DNA of 64,000 nucleotides from the NCBI GenBank assembly GCA_000328365.1, contig KB310777.1, positions 8,909 to 72,908 of the forward strand. Direction: 5' to 3'. How positions within the stretch are numbered: the first letter of the stretch is position 1; every line of letters starts with the position of its first letter. This stretch comes from Capitella teleta (lineage: Eukaryota; Annelida; Polychaeta; Capitellidae). A program made the position numbers and the translations under genes. The notes below the pieces were generated by a model that saw only the letters and a program-made list of their open reading frames with translations, did not search any database and was not told the DNA's origin. This document shows positions 26,485-40,400 of this stretch, in pieces.

Positions 26485-27129
26485 GGGGCCGATTCCAGAA
26501 AGAAACTTAACTTTGGGACTTAAGTTAAGTCCTCCAGGCGTTAAGTTTTCAAGTTAAGTCGATTCCACAAACGCATTTTTGCTGAACTTAACTTAAGTAG
26601 CCTAAGTCGGATTTGGCTATCTGCCAAGGAATGTATAAGACATGGCGAGACATTTGATCAGTGGTAAACGTACCTTACAACATGACTTTTATGAATTGTT
26701 TATGATTTTCCCAAAACTTGATCGAAAACGAAAGCATCACAAACGCGAAATGCGAGTGTATAGCGTCGTTGATTCCTAATCATAACGCAACAAGTGCTCT
26801 TTTTCCCGCTTCACAATCATAACGTTTTTGTTTTGTTTTTTCATAACGCTTTTCTTTTTTTTTTTTTTTTTTTCATAACGCCTTCTAGAGCGTTGCTCCT
26901 GTCTGGAAGGCTCCTTCTAGGTATTGACACCATAGCGTTAATAACTTAATCCGGCGTCTTCTGATCGGTGCCATCTTGAATTCACTAAGTTTGATTTAAG
27001 TCAGGTGGAGAGGTCACTTAAGTTTTGCGGGGTCTAGAGGACTTAAGTTTGTTTCTGGAATCGTTTTAGTCAACTTAACCCCTCCCGAACTTAGTTTTAC
27101 CACTTAAGTTTCTTTCTGGAATCGGCCCC
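26485..27129. mobile_element. Non-autonomous TIR element (MITE), 645 bp
   Basis: The left end GGGGCCGATTCCAGAAAGAA is repeated perfectly, inverted, at the right end; the identity extends over 26 bp to the words ACTTAA/TTAAGT. Five CTTAAG palindromes sit in the subterminal regions at both ends. There is no coding capacity. Flanks read AGGTAGCA before and AGGTCAGC after, a possible 7-8-bp target duplication with one indel, so the superfamily is not settled. Perfect ends suggest a fairly young insertion. Confidence 0.85.
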
Positions 27130-30100
27130 AGGTCAGCTAAGTTCAATTAATCACTATCAGTCTCTATAGTTGCCTTTAGCAATTGGATATTCTGGACAAT
27201 TTCTGCTTTGTTCCATTTTTGAGTCAATTTTTTTTCTTGTGAACTTCAGAGATCACAACCTTGACCAAAAGACAAATTTGCCTCATCAGGGCAACACAGA
27301 CAGAGAACACAGCGAAGGTTGTATTTCATAGCAAATCATAACGCACTCAGTTGAAACTTATTCTGGAGTACTATATCCGTCTCGACGAATTCATAACGTC
27401 TTTTTTTAAGTCGTCATACAAGATTATCGACAAACGCAGTGACACGAATTGTTAGAGTAATTAGCTCTCTCGGTGTTGTCTGTGACGTCACATAAGAAGT
27501 GAGAGTTCCTCATGTGGAACACGCAACTAATGCGCGAAAATCACGTCGATGGAATTAAGAGAGACAGCTTTATGACTGCATCCTAGCTTCATCATGTGAA
27601 TTATATGGGATTTTGTTTTTCTTCTAAAAGATGATGCTAGAATACTTCCTGGGAATCAGATGAGTTACTAATTTATTATAACCAATTGGTTAAAAAATAT
27701 TCACAGGTAATGTACGTGTGCCTTTTATCACATTGTAATATTTAGGTCCGGTCCACCAATGTAATATTTATTCTGAATGTCACACTGACTATAATTCGTC
27801 AATATAATATTTACTCGAATCGTCGCCTTTCTGGAGTCTGTACTGACCGGTACACTTCTAAATATTGTCCGAATCTAATTAAATTCGCAAATTTTATTTT
27901 TACCTTTGAACCAAAAGATTTCCCTAAAACAGAGAACACTGAAGAAGAAATAACTTTATACCTTCTAAGGTTTTATTTACTGGGTTTCAAACCTTAGATG
28001 TTTAATTTATACAATTACCAAATGCGCGCAGGCATTTACCATAAATTTAACTAACCTAGCACAATAATTAGCACTACCTAGAAGTTGGGAATTGAAGAAA
28101 TATGAAACGTTGAATATTACTGAATTTAGAGTGCACCCGATAGCCCCGGTCAACACAATACCTCTCTCCCACTCTCGATGCCTCGTCGCTGCCTCGTCCT
28201 TCCGCGTGTTCCTGAGTGGATGTCCTTCNNNNNNNNNNNNNNNNNNNNNNNNNNNNNNNNNNNNNNNNNNNNNNNNNNNNNNNNNNNNNNNNNNNNNNNN
28301 NNNNNNNNNNNNNNNNNNNNNNNNNNNNNNNNNNNNNNNNNNNNNNTTTAATGCAGATAATTATGTGAGAAAATATTTGCCACGAAAAAAAAAAAAAAAA
28401 ACAAACAAAAAACGATGACGATGATGTCAGAAAAACAATGTAATCGACAGCCGGACGACTTCGTAACAAATGCTGTGTCCCGCTCATTCAACACCACGGG
28501 TTGCTGTTATGAATACAGGGAAGGTTGGAGCAGGTTGCAGACGTCATGTCATAGCTGCTGCTTCATCGTTGATATCGGCGGAGGTGCGAAAAGCAGTGAA
28601 CAATTGTACATTACAGGATAATTATAACACAACGTAGTATCATTAATGCATTCATCTAAAGATAAGACAATACTTAATATGTGTGCATTCTGTATACTAA
28701 TGCATAATGTACATGACATTGTCTTACTCTATAGCAGTTTTTGCTGGAATATTTTAGAGTCTATTATATCCCCTCTGCGTGAAAAAGGTCAGCAATGAAA
28801 AATGCAAATCCAAAAGGTCTGTATGAGTCAGAGAAGGCTGGCTGCACTCGGCAATACTGTTTGCTGCGTTATTTGATAGAAGTATTCTGAGCAATATTAA
28901 TAATCAGGGTTCTATTTTAATCAGTGGTAGAACAGTCAGCAGGTAACATTTTAACGATAACATCTAATTACATATAGTCAGAGACACTTTAACAATACCT
29001 TACCGACAAACCTGTCTCTTTACCGTTGTCGCTGGAGTTGGGACCCCGAGAGGGAGTCAGGGGGTTCAATCAAGGACAGGGGCCACGACAGCTGAGTAGA
29101 ATGTCGGAACTATGACGGTGCAATAAGATGACGAGCCAATGGAACATCATAAGGAAAACGTACACTTAGAGGCAATTCACTTTCTTAGTCCATTGGAACC
29201 CACAGCATGATCTGTATTTGGAGTTCGAATCAGGTCACTAAGCGGTGACAGGTATACAAGGCCTTTGATGATATCGCCATGAAGCGATACGTTTCAGGCC
29301 TATAAAGAAGAGGTGTAAACATCACAATGATAGGACAGTTGAGTACTCCCTCTCACCGGTCTGGGTGTAGGATTGCTGCTGCTGTGTGGCATCATTGGCA
29401 ATCAAGAGGCTTCCCTTCAGGTGAACCTTGTTTTGGGAAGCTGATCCACTCCAATCATCACCATTGAACCACAAATGCATCTTGGCTTCATTGTTTATCT
29501 ATTCTCATTCGCCATGAGTCGCCCGTTGCCCCCAAGAATGGCAACAATTGTGCCAAGTACTCATTTATTTATTTATTTATGTGCATGTATTATTACATCA
29601 CTAGACTGCTTATTATCTCCAACGTACCTCACCAATGGAAGTTGTAATGCCGACGTGACAAATCTGTACATAATTGTATTGTCGTTTCCACGAATGTTAT
29701 TCGTGAATTGACCCTTTCCCATATGCATGAAAAAGGATATATTCTAGATCTAGATTCGTCTACAATACTGTTACGCGGACCGGGGGATGGCTATAAAATA
29801 AAGTGTATACTCATTGAAAGGTGTTTGACAGATATCGCAGATATGTATAAACCGGAAAGCTGAGCTTGAGAAAAATTAAAAATTTTATTATTGCGGAGGT
29901 TGCAGACTTCATTTTAATTCCGACCCTTTTTTAATATGCTGTTGTACCGTAACCACTTTGGCAAAATTCGATAAATTGTCTAATAGGCATGTTAATGGGG
30001 CGGCAGAGTCCAAAATCGTTCCAGTTTGTGAGGAAAGCAACAAATTTAGCACAAATGTAGCTTGTAAACACTTAAAAATAGAGATTTGGGCCAATTCTTA

Positions 30101-30703
30101 TCTCTACCTGGACACCCGTAATTACATGTTCTAATTAATTAGATCATTAGCTAACTGGAGCACACCCAACTGTTTCAGAGCATCGAGTTTGGTGTCAAAC
30201 TATAGGTAATCGAGGGCGTAGAACACATTTCCGTAAAAAAACAATCTAATCGGGCTGACCGGAAGTGAATTATTCACCATATTCATGAAAAATTAAGAAA
30301 TAATGCGTACTGGAAGAAGATTTTTATGTGAACTCAATAATCTTCAGTGATGTCAAGATAGCAAGACTGCCCTTTCAAATTGTTGCAAAGCATATTTTCC
30401 AAATAATCTCTGCGACATATCTACCGGTAAAAGTTGTTCCGTCGTGCCTTAATGAATGATTGTAATACGGAAGGGTCGATTAATTCCACAGTTAGTCCTC
30501 AGTTGAAATTGATCGCCACAAAACGTGTGATATTTAAAGAATTGTTCGGAATGTTTGCATTGTTAATATCAAGAGGTACGCATAAGTGTATCGATTATTA
30601 AGTGACCCGTGTGTTATCATTGCCAGTCAATAACCCATAATGAAATGTTCAGGTATAGTACTCTTGTAATGTCAAGGGAATTAAAACAGAAAGAAATACT
30701 CAC
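27130..30703. other. Gene-poor stretch with assembly gap
   Basis: Includes a run of N at 28229-28346. No ORF here is recognisable. Any further exons of the LRR gene (minus strand, ending at a donor at 30704) would be expected in this stretch, but I could not identify one. Confidence 0.5.
28229..28346. other. Assembly gap, 118 N
   Basis: Unsequenced bases; ORFs that cross it are meaningless. Confidence 1.
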
Positions 30704-31385
30704 AACAGAGGTGCGTTGTCGATTCACGTGGTTGCCTCAGAAGCATGTCTCCTGTGATGTCCGCCCACGCAGTTGAAATCCATTGTGTTGGATGTTTGCA
30801 AGGGACATTAGTCAAAGAGAGAATCGAAGCTGGATTTATTTCTTTCAACCATGCAGTGCTGCAGCAACAGTCGAGTTGAATATTATACAGTTCCAATAGC
30901 TCGAGTGATGGCATGGATTGGGTGATGTCTGGTATGGTCGATAAGGGATTACTCCTTAGGTATAGTCTTTTCAGTTTGGTCAAGTAACTAAGTTCATCGA
31001 ATATTATCTTGGATATTTTGTTTTTATTCAAAATGAGAGTTGTCAAAGTGCTGCTTACTTCATGTAAATCAGGAATGGAAGTCAATTCATTCGTGGGTAG
31101 GTCAATATGTTGCAGAACTGTTCCCTTGAAGCAACCAATCTCAATGAATGAGATCTGGTTGCCATTGAGGTAAATTGCCTTGAGATTAGAGAACTTGTCG
31201 TTGAAGTCGGTTTGTCGGATGGTCGTGATTTGATTATATCTCAGCCAGAGTTGAGTGACGTCCTGTACGATATCTCCAGGAACAGATGTTAACCCTTGGT
31301 TACTGCGGTCCACCTCCTGAACGCAACTCCTCCCCTCGAAGTTCACCAAGCAGACAAACAGCCAGAAGAGGTGACGAGTCTCCAT
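30704..31385 (-). CDS. Extracellular leucine-rich-repeat protein, first exon(s)
   Basis: From ATG 31385 the minus strand codes METRHLFWLFVCLVNFEG (signal peptide), a short cysteine cap, about six leucine-rich repeats (for example LKAIYLNGNQISFI, LKRLYLRSNPLSTIP) and a C-terminal cap with CCCSTAWLKEI and CKHPTQWIST. This is the LRRNT-LRR-LRRCT plan of secreted or membrane adhesion proteins. Sequence ends at a strong donor (CTCTGTT|GTGAGTAT) after 227 codons and one base, so the protein probably continues in exons I could not find; without splicing it would stop nine residues later, giving 235. I chose ATG 31385 because its context (GCCATGG) is better than that of an in-frame ATG at 31430 and it begins the signal peptide directly. 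A perfect X-box lies 70 bp upstream. Confidence 0.75.
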
Positions 31386-31454
31386 GGCGACTGAACGTGG
31401 AAGGCTACAACTTCCTCTTTTTATCGTCATCGCTGGTTGCCAATGAACACGTCG

Positions 31455-31468
31455 GTTGCTAAGGCAAC
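31455..31468 (-). promoter_or_regulatory. Perfect X-box (RFX site) upstream of the LRR gene
   Basis: The minus strand reads GTTGCCTTAGCAAC, the same 14-mer as at 22882 and fully matching GTNRCC N0-3 RGYAAC. It is on the gene's strand and 70 bp before its ATG, a typical promoter-proximal position for RFX-driven genes. Confidence 0.65.
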
Positions 31469-34400
31469 AACCATCACATTGAATAGATTACTATGCATCA
31501 TTTCTCAAGAGATAATTGTCTTAGAACCCTCGAGATCTGTGGCAAAAATGCACGAATTGCTTTGTTAAAATATTTCCCTGAGTGAATAGCTCAGCAATAG
31601 CTTTGAAGAAATTGAAAATAATTTGATCCATCATGCAATCTATCAATTATCTCCTTAATGATTATTTTTGCTGTGGCTCCCCGTGAGCGATTCTTATGAA
31701 GAGCAATCAATCAAGAAAATAATAGAGACACTATTAAACACGTGAATAATGCAAGCATTTCTTCAAAGCCGTTGAATAACCTATCATAGAGAGAAAGGGT
31801 GGGGAGCAGATTGCGTGATATTCTGGAAGATCTCAGACTATAATAGATGAATTTATTAAAATTCAGGATAGATATTCCTTTGATGTGCCTATCAGAGAAC
31901 GCAAAGTAACATATATTCTCCTTCTGATTGCCAAATGGTTCAGAATTTGCATGGATATGATATAGTTTCAATTTATTCAAAAACTTTTTTCACACCAGAA
32001 ATAAATAAATGTCTTTAGAGAGTCTGCGGATCCATAAATATGCAGTAAAAACTTATGTTTGACTCAACTTTAAGACCGAATTATTATCAGAGAGTTTTGC
32101 TATATTTTTTTTCTATCTGTACTCAAATAAAGTTATACGGGTGTCCGAGAATTGTGCAGAGCATTTTGAAGAGTGGTTATTACATAACATATCGCTCATG
32201 TTTCTCCACTTTACTATGCAAGCGCGTATAACCTGAGGTTCTCAGTTCGCTCGTTGGTCTAGCTTAACATAAACGTTAATTATTCTCTAATATTTTTTTT
32301 AATTATGTGAGAATTATGGCATTACGATGTATGGCACACAATAGGCTGCGAAAAGACCCCGAAATCAAGGGAAGTATTGTGCTGTCATCTAGATGGGCTT
32401 CTTTACCATATTCCGAAATAATATCATTATTTCTATGTTGTGTTAAATTATTTTATTCCAATGTGTAATTATTAGTTTTTGGTATCAAATGAATTGGGAA
32501 CATGTCATGACGTACATTTAATGCTTTCATTCACGACGCACGAACGAGACCAGTTGGATTGATCCACCCGCATAGAACGATTGCCGAAGAAGAGAATCAG
32601 AGTTTTTGAAAAGAATAGCTTCAAAAAGTTTCTCCGCATCTCGTCCAGTCCTCGTCAATAACGAGAGGTAAATGACTGGTTGATGACCAAGAACCACTAC
32701 TGACCACGTTATAACGAAGGGAACTTGCATGGTTTAATTGGCCATACGGTCCGCAATGACAGCCTCACGGTGACAAACAGGTATGGTTGAAGACGGAGAA
32801 AGAGGATGACAGCGGGAAGCATGGAATGACAAGGTGACGTATTGGGTTGAAGGCAGTCTGCATGGAAATGGTCACAAGAGCCGTTGTGAACAGAGATAAA
32901 TGCCGGAGGACGCTATATCCTCCTTCCCTCAGATCCAGGGGCACCGGCACACGCGTGAAACCAGCAAAATTTACGTGTAGGTCTGCATGCATAAGGGCGA
33001 TCATAACGTCTCCTGCGCGTGCATGATTTCTTAAACTGCATGAAGTTAGAAATGTACTTCTGCAAGCTGACACAGAAGGCAATTAAGTGGGGATGATACG
33101 TTATGATTCACAACATATATATTTATACATGAGCTTGTATAAAATGCTATTAAAGCTCCTTGGAAAACCAAAAAAAGATCTACGATGTTCAATCATAACG
33201 TTCCTACGTGAATGCGATGAAAAGACTTGCAGGATATATATTATTATAACCAATAACGATGAGGAGGTATGCGGGTTACCTGAGCCTACTACGTGAACCA
33301 TACGTGGGTCAGTTTTTTTTCTAGGCCTATGCAGTAATGATTTAACTAATTATAACTTAGTCATTAAGGCATATTGTTCTTCTGTTCTCCCTTGATAACT
33401 TTCTCTCTGATCTTCATACACGCGTGTGTCCGGGATGACACGAGTAACGGCTACTAAGTAGGCCTACATCATATTATCTTCAACCGTGATTCACATAGCT
33501 TGCGAAGTTTCACATACGCTACGTGAAGCATTCGACCTTCCACCGCTCAAAGTTCTCTCTGATAGGCGTAAGGAGAATTTGGAGTGTGATCACGCTTGTT
33601 TTTGCGGTTACTGATCAATAATGTCGACTTTCGTCAACTGATAAACCATTTAATATACTTCCCATAATATGTAAATAATGCTCATTTAATTTGAATAACC
33701 AGTTAGCTTCATAAATCCTGACTATCGGGTGAAAAGCGTGATATCCCATTCCGAGCGCATATAGGTCAAAGATCCCCAGCCTCTCGCGATCTGCACACGT
33801 TACCTGAGCTGTTTTGCACAAAGTACGCAGAAAATCACCAATTTAGGAAGCACGCAGGACTCACATTTTCTAAGGTACGTACGTAAGCCTCTGTGAGATG
33901 GCGGCAAATGTTGTTCCTTGCTCGTTTAACTTATTCTTAAATAAATTCACGTGGAAATTGTGTTTAATCGCTTTTGAGCAGAGGATGCACTGGGATTCAC
34001 GCTGCAGACTCATGATTTCTACACTAAACGATGATAATATATAATTTATATAATATATTATAGCTCAATGTAGTTATTGTATATAATTGTAATAGTGTGA
34101 GCATACAGCAGACATGGGTATAATACATGTAACATAATACATAATACATGCTTAAATTTTTCCAGTTAACTGTTCACCGAAATAGGAGTATTTATCGAGC
34201 TATGATTGAGTTTAATGCAAGCGTATAAAACATAAAGTAGATGTATATTCCACTGACTGACTCACTTTAACACGTTGCATTATTCGGAGCAGCCACCATC
34301 GATCTTCTCAGCGTGCGTCTTTTGTTCTTCTTCTTACATCTGATGTTCTTTTCATTCAGAACTTGCTTTCATTTCACACAATTTCATTTCAATTAATGTT

Positions 34401-37400
34401 CTTTGCACCCCTTGGTGTTTGCACCTTCATTAAAGCATTTACTGGGCTCGATAATGCAAATCTTACATGGTTTGGGGCAGTGCCGTGCACATCGGCCAAT
34501 CAAATTGTCTCATTAATATTAATGAGCCTCATTGATATTCAACGTAGCTATGAAAGCGTTTCAACTTGAAGTGCCCGCTACCCAGATAAATTGTGTGTTG
34601 CTTGTCAGTGATCCCTAAAAAAAAAGGAACATGAAAATGAAAATGAAAAAAAAAAAAAAATATATATATATTTATGACATGTACACATATATATATACAT
34701 AAAAATAACTCATTAATTATATAGCAAGGAATGAAGGCAACAAAAGTAAATGGTGGCATCATAGCGCACACGTGGCTAATCATTGGCCTATTCGAGGACA
34801 TATTATAATACAAAAACATGCAGTAGGATGACAGCAGGCACTTGTCTGCTGAGTGCAAAGGTAAGATAAATGTGTCACCCTACATATTTCTCAGGTACCC
34901 ACTAATTCAGACATTTAATTACACGTATTACCAATCTCTCCATCTGATTGATTGATCAACCGATTGATTCATAGATTGATTGAGGGAGTACCTTTGATTT
35001 ACTCGCGGTGCAATAACCTGTATGTATGTATCTTATTCATTCGCATTACCAAAGTGGAAGTTGCATGGAACTTGTGTATAGTATTTTGTGTCCGAGTTAT
35101 AACCATATAATTATAACAGTGAGTGCGTGAATCAACGGAAAATAATTTATTAAGACACACACTGATCTCCATGGTTGCAAAATTGCTATTGATAAGCAAA
35201 TCTGCGCCTTATCGACTCAGCAAACACGAGGCTTTAAATGTGTGAACTGATACTCAAGATACTACTAAAGTCACGTGGCGTCTGATGCAGCTCCTCCTCT
35301 GAGGCCTGAATGGTGACCACGTGTGATGTTCCTGGATTTTGTACTCGCGTGTTTTCTGCTCAATACTGGTCCAACTACTGCAATGAGGGCACTCTCATAT
35401 ATTCTGACCATATAACGGTATGAAGGTAAGACAAGCTTGCGTTACTTTGCTGCAAGCATAATTGTGCAGTATGTGTAATTATATGGATTTAGTGGTGTTC
35501 ATAATTATTGTTGTTGTTGGGTTCTTGTTTGTTTGTTTTGTTTTGTTTTGTTTTGTTTTGTTTTTATTCCAAGGTTTAGGGAGAGGGTGGGGTTGAATAG
35601 TTTGTGCCTGTGGGATTGTAGATGTACAGGGTGGGTCAGAACTTTGTCTATTCCTAGTTACTGATTCCAATGTTTTTCAATGGCACTGCGGTTTTCCTAT
35701 AAAGTTTTATAATTATAAGAAAACTAAGTGCTTTGTATGGTTTGTCTCATTAGTTGTAGTTTGCATCATTTATTTATTTATTTATGTCCGAATTACTCAA
35801 TTTTAGCCACCGAGGTACAGTTTGACCACATCAAAGAGATTGGCGGCAATGGACGGTGACGAGCTACAGCTAGCTCACGATAATCGGTATTCTATTTTGC
35901 AAAAGCAAGGAAGCTTTAGTCAGACTATAGTGGAGCTGTAGGTCGCTATTGTAGAAGGCAAAGCGAATGGTGAATGCATGAATTTGCTGGACGATATGGA
36001 CATTGAGCTCAACTTATGCCTATGGCACGCGCCGACATGGATCAGTGGACGTTTTGCACACGAGAAGGCATACGGATTTCGATCAAGTTACAGCCACCTT
36101 TCAGCGCAGTATGTTCAACCAGGGGCTGCTGCTCATAAGCAGTAGCTCGGTGGCTACAATCGAGAATTCGGGAATTATTGCTGCCATTCATAGATTTTTA
36201 TTTTATTTCGTCGAAATTTATGTGCTGTTTTCTCTCTATAAATTGAGTGCACCAAAAAGTCGGTAATTTTTTTTCTGCGCACTTTGGGCAGTAAACAGGG
36301 CCCCGGACCATGGATAGGCACAAAAATTGATTTTTCTCCGTGGGATGACCTCTTGTTTTGTTTGCGAGGACAGTTGTGATTGTAGCTTTAATCTGTATCT
36401 ACTAAAATTGAAACAAAACAGATTATTTGCGATTACGGATGCATTATATATATTTGTGGTTCATCTGATTGCGCTATATCCTCGCGATCGCCCACCACTC
36501 GCATTGAAATGTTCCTCCTTCAATCAAAATTGACTTCTTATGCGATTAATTTGTATAAATGGGCGGAATATCCTTTAAAATTTAGCCAATGGAGGAGTTT
36601 CATAGCACTGTTCTGTTCATAAGGGTTTAGCATTGCGATATGGTTTACTTCATCTGTGTCACCTTAATTACGTACTAATTAGAGATATTCTTCAGACCCG
36701 TGTCAAAGCGTGCCAGGAAAAAAAACCCAAACCAATAATCTTATCGGAGATTGAGATTATTATTACTATTACATCATAACATACGATATCTGCTGTTAAT
36801 AACATCTTGTCTTGTATGATTTATCTTCACAATAAAATGATAATGAATTTGGATCTTCAAGCGGTTACGCAACAATTGAAAGACCTGCTTAGGAACTCAA
36901 TAACAAGATCTAAATGCCGATAAGAACTGCATTGCACCGTACTATAGTGACAGTATTCATAACAACTATTGTTGCTGCTGTTTCAACTGACCAAGCTGGT
37001 GAATTTCAATGCATAGATGCCATAGATTATTCTCTCGATGAACGATACCTCAGAGTAGACGATCGCTGGCTTTAAAATTTGCTGACATCCTCGCCAATCA
37101 GGTGCCATAAATAGCAATTAACATATTGCGCATACCGTCCATAAGTTTCGTTCGTATCGAAATTCAGAGGGGAAAATATTTGATTTGCGCTATTTTCTCC
37201 TGTTCGAAGAAACCATCATTACAACAGTTAACAGTAAATTGGGGCTCGACTGTAGCTTTCTAATGGCAGGTTGTCCTGGTTCTTGTATCTGAATTATACA
37301 ATTCATATAGTATCTGCTGTTCAAAATTTTCGTTGCAACCATTGACCGAATATATTGATTTCTTATTCCAGATCGCTGTGAAACCTAGCAGGTGTCTGGA

Positions 37401-37445
37401 ATTTTGATAATAATTCACCACTAAGCAATCAATTCACTTTGGAAT
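31469..37445. other. Region without recognisable genes
   Basis: Several short ORFs (for example minus 32765-33082 and 33615-33821, plus 36003-36266) lack known domains and splice-compatible neighbours. Simple repeats are present: A/TA-rich at 34629-34700 and (GTTTT)n at 35527-35567. Confidence 0.5.
35527..35567 (+). repeat. GTTTT pentanucleotide repeat
   Basis: About six units of GTTTT preceded by GTTT units. The lysine/asparagine-rich minus ORF across it is a repeat artefact. Confidence 0.9.
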
Positions 37446-40400
37446 ATGATTAAATTCATCGTCACTACATTTCTGCTCGCCGTGGCCATCCATGGTCAAG
37501 AAGATGCGGTCGTCACAACACAGGCCCCGGATCCCATGGTGGATGAAGCTACCTTCTACATTGGGGAGCTTTTTCACAAATACGGTGTTGATGGGAAGCT
37601 GTCGCTTGAAGGATTTGAGCACCTGATGTTCAATCTTGCTCTTCATCACAAGCAAAATCGGGAAATGGACGAGCACGAGGAACACCGTCATCATCATGGA
37701 CACTGGGATGGACATTCAGAAGGCCATGTAGATCAACCAAGCGACCATGAAGATCACTCGAATGACCATGATCACGTGGGAGAGCCATTGAAAGATCATG
37801 ATCACCAAGATGAGCCCAAAAATCAAGACGGTCATTCCGAAGAACGATCCGGGGAACATATTAATGCAGAACCTCTCTCAGATGATTGTGATGAAGAGCC
37901 AAATGAAACCCCAGATCGAAGAAAGAGAGCACTGACCAACTCCTTGACCATTACTCACGACCACGAACACAACAAGGTCAGTGGGAGCTTCCCTCAACCA
38001 AATAATACGAATCCCTGTCCTTCCTCTCACTCCAGTGTTTAACAGCAAGGGATCTTCTCAACTACTATCGCCTTGATCCAGCTTCCGCTGCTATTGAGCC
38101 TGAGTACTTCATGCAGATGTGTCCGGCCATCATTTATCAGCTCGACCAAAATTTCTGTGGGCACCAGTCACTGCCACAGCAAAAGCCCCACGAAGCAAAA
38201 GCCTTCTGGTACATTTCCCCCGCTGGTAAGTCTCTAGTACATGCACATACGTGTCTTCTTAGTGTGGTTGTTTTTAGCATGGGGTTGGGCTTTCCTGGCA
38301 GTGACCATCATCAGCTTGGTTGGGCTAGCGAGTGTGGCCGTAATCCCCATCATGGATAAGGTCTTCTACAACCACTTACTGCAGTTCTTGGTAGCATTGG
38401 CTATTGGGACGTTAACAGGAGATGCTTTGTTACACCTGTTGCCCCACGTGAGTATCCCTGAGAGGTGACATTTTTTTTCTTGGAATTTACAGCGGATGTT
38501 GACGTCACTTGAATCTTGCAGTAAACATGATAACTGAATGATAAGGCCATGCAGTGAAAATTCCACATGGATGTAATATGGAAGATGAATAAAGATAATA
38601 CGGTGTAATCTATTTATTTGAGTTATACAAAATTAATAAGTCATTAATATTTTTTGGTTACGATGATTGTAGTCCTGTACCAGGGACTCTGATTCACAGA
38701 AATTTATTTGATTCCAAATCAATTATGTGAGGGAATTTCTCATTTGTTCATCAGGCGATTTCTCCTGGGGGTCACGATGAAAGTGAAGAAGAAGGTCATG
38801 GGCATGACCTTGATCCAATTTGGAAGGGCGCAGTCATCCTGGTAGGCATCTACACTTTCTTCATGGTCGAAAGAATCATGGCCATGATAACACAATGGAA
38901 AAGACAAAAACATGGGGTAAGACTGGCTGACAAATGAAATGAGCAATTCACTGAATGGATGGCTGCAGATGCAGAAACAAAAGAGAATATCTGGCCGAAC
39001 AAGCAACAGTTTGTATGACAGCGCAGACATTGGAGAAAAGCTTTGTCACCATGACGACAAAACCGGTCACCACGTCAGTACAATGGTGACAACACAAACA
39101 GGTGAATTTACTGGTACATGTATTTTTAAATTTAAATCAGAAATGAGTTAATATTTAAAACTATCGATCATTCCGTGAAATCTCCTAATATATTACCAAA
39201 TCCACCCAGAAAGTTCGAAGGAGTCACTGTTATTTCGTGCTCAATCTTATCTCCTTGAATATTATTTTCACGTATCTGTATTCTTTCAATGATCCCCATA
39301 TCCCTACTTTCTCCTCAGCGATCCAACCTGCTTTTCTGGTAACCCCGACATGATTTAATTAAAACTTATTTCTGTCACCACAGGCAACCATGATGGCGCC
39401 GGAGACTGTCAGTTTGAGCTGGATTCCAAGGATCATGAAGCAAGACCAATGTTGACCCACGAACGTGCAGATGAACAGAGAAGCCAGCACGGCCATTCAC
39501 ACGAGGTTCCTGGCGACGTCTCGTCCGTCGCCTGGATGGTCATCATGGGAGACGGATTACATAACTTCACAGATGGTCTTGCAATAGGTACGTCCGGGGT
39601 ATCTGCTAAAGACGTGTAATATTAGATTTGTCATCTGGTTTAATTGTGGAATCCAATCATTTATATGGTAAATCAGTCGGGTTTATGAGGTCACCCCTTT
39701 GTAAACAGCTGCATATCTAATTATTTGTCCGTTTATAGGGCACGTGGTCTCTAAGAGATCATTGACTTTTTGACCATTTGGACTAAATCAACCATATTAT
39801 CAGTTAAATCAGTTTAAAACTCTGGGATGACCAGTAACCAGAGCTATCTGGATCGATAAGTGTACTTAATTAAACAAATAATCTGCTACAACAAGTATCC
39901 AATTAGAAGTTCATTGATTTCTAGTTTATTTAGGGGCGGAACTCTTGTTGCAAATAAAAGCACTTCAATGTCGCATTATTAGATTTCTAACTTTTATGAA
40001 ACGCCACTTAAAAGGTCGAGTAGGTTTCCACTTCAGATTGCTAAAAGTCATAACAACCTCGTATCTGTCGAATTGACCTTCTCGCATTTTTTCAGCTTTC
40101 ACGTTTAGTATAAACACGTTTTCTCTCTTTGAAACAGGTAGCAATGGAAATCAAAGAATTATCAATGAGAACTGATTATTGGTATTACCACTAATGTTAT
40201 TTATATTCAGATTTGGAAGTTATTATTACATGTACGTATTAGTGTCCCATTTCGGAGACTCTGTCGTCCATTGAAATATAAAAGAGTAAATAGAATGCAT
40301 GATAGCTTGAAATTTAAGGGGATCTTATAACATATAAAGCACCAGCAAGTCGGGTTTTCAATTGAGTTGTTTTGCTCTCCAAAATTGACGCCAAGGCATT

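Noticed and set aside
32527-33082. Two adjacent minus-strand ORFs with weak resemblance to a receptor helix
   Set aside because: Similarity too short and vague; no conserved seven-helix motif such as DRY or NPxxY.
33615-33821. 68-codon minus-strand ORF
   Set aside because: Unrecognised and isolated.
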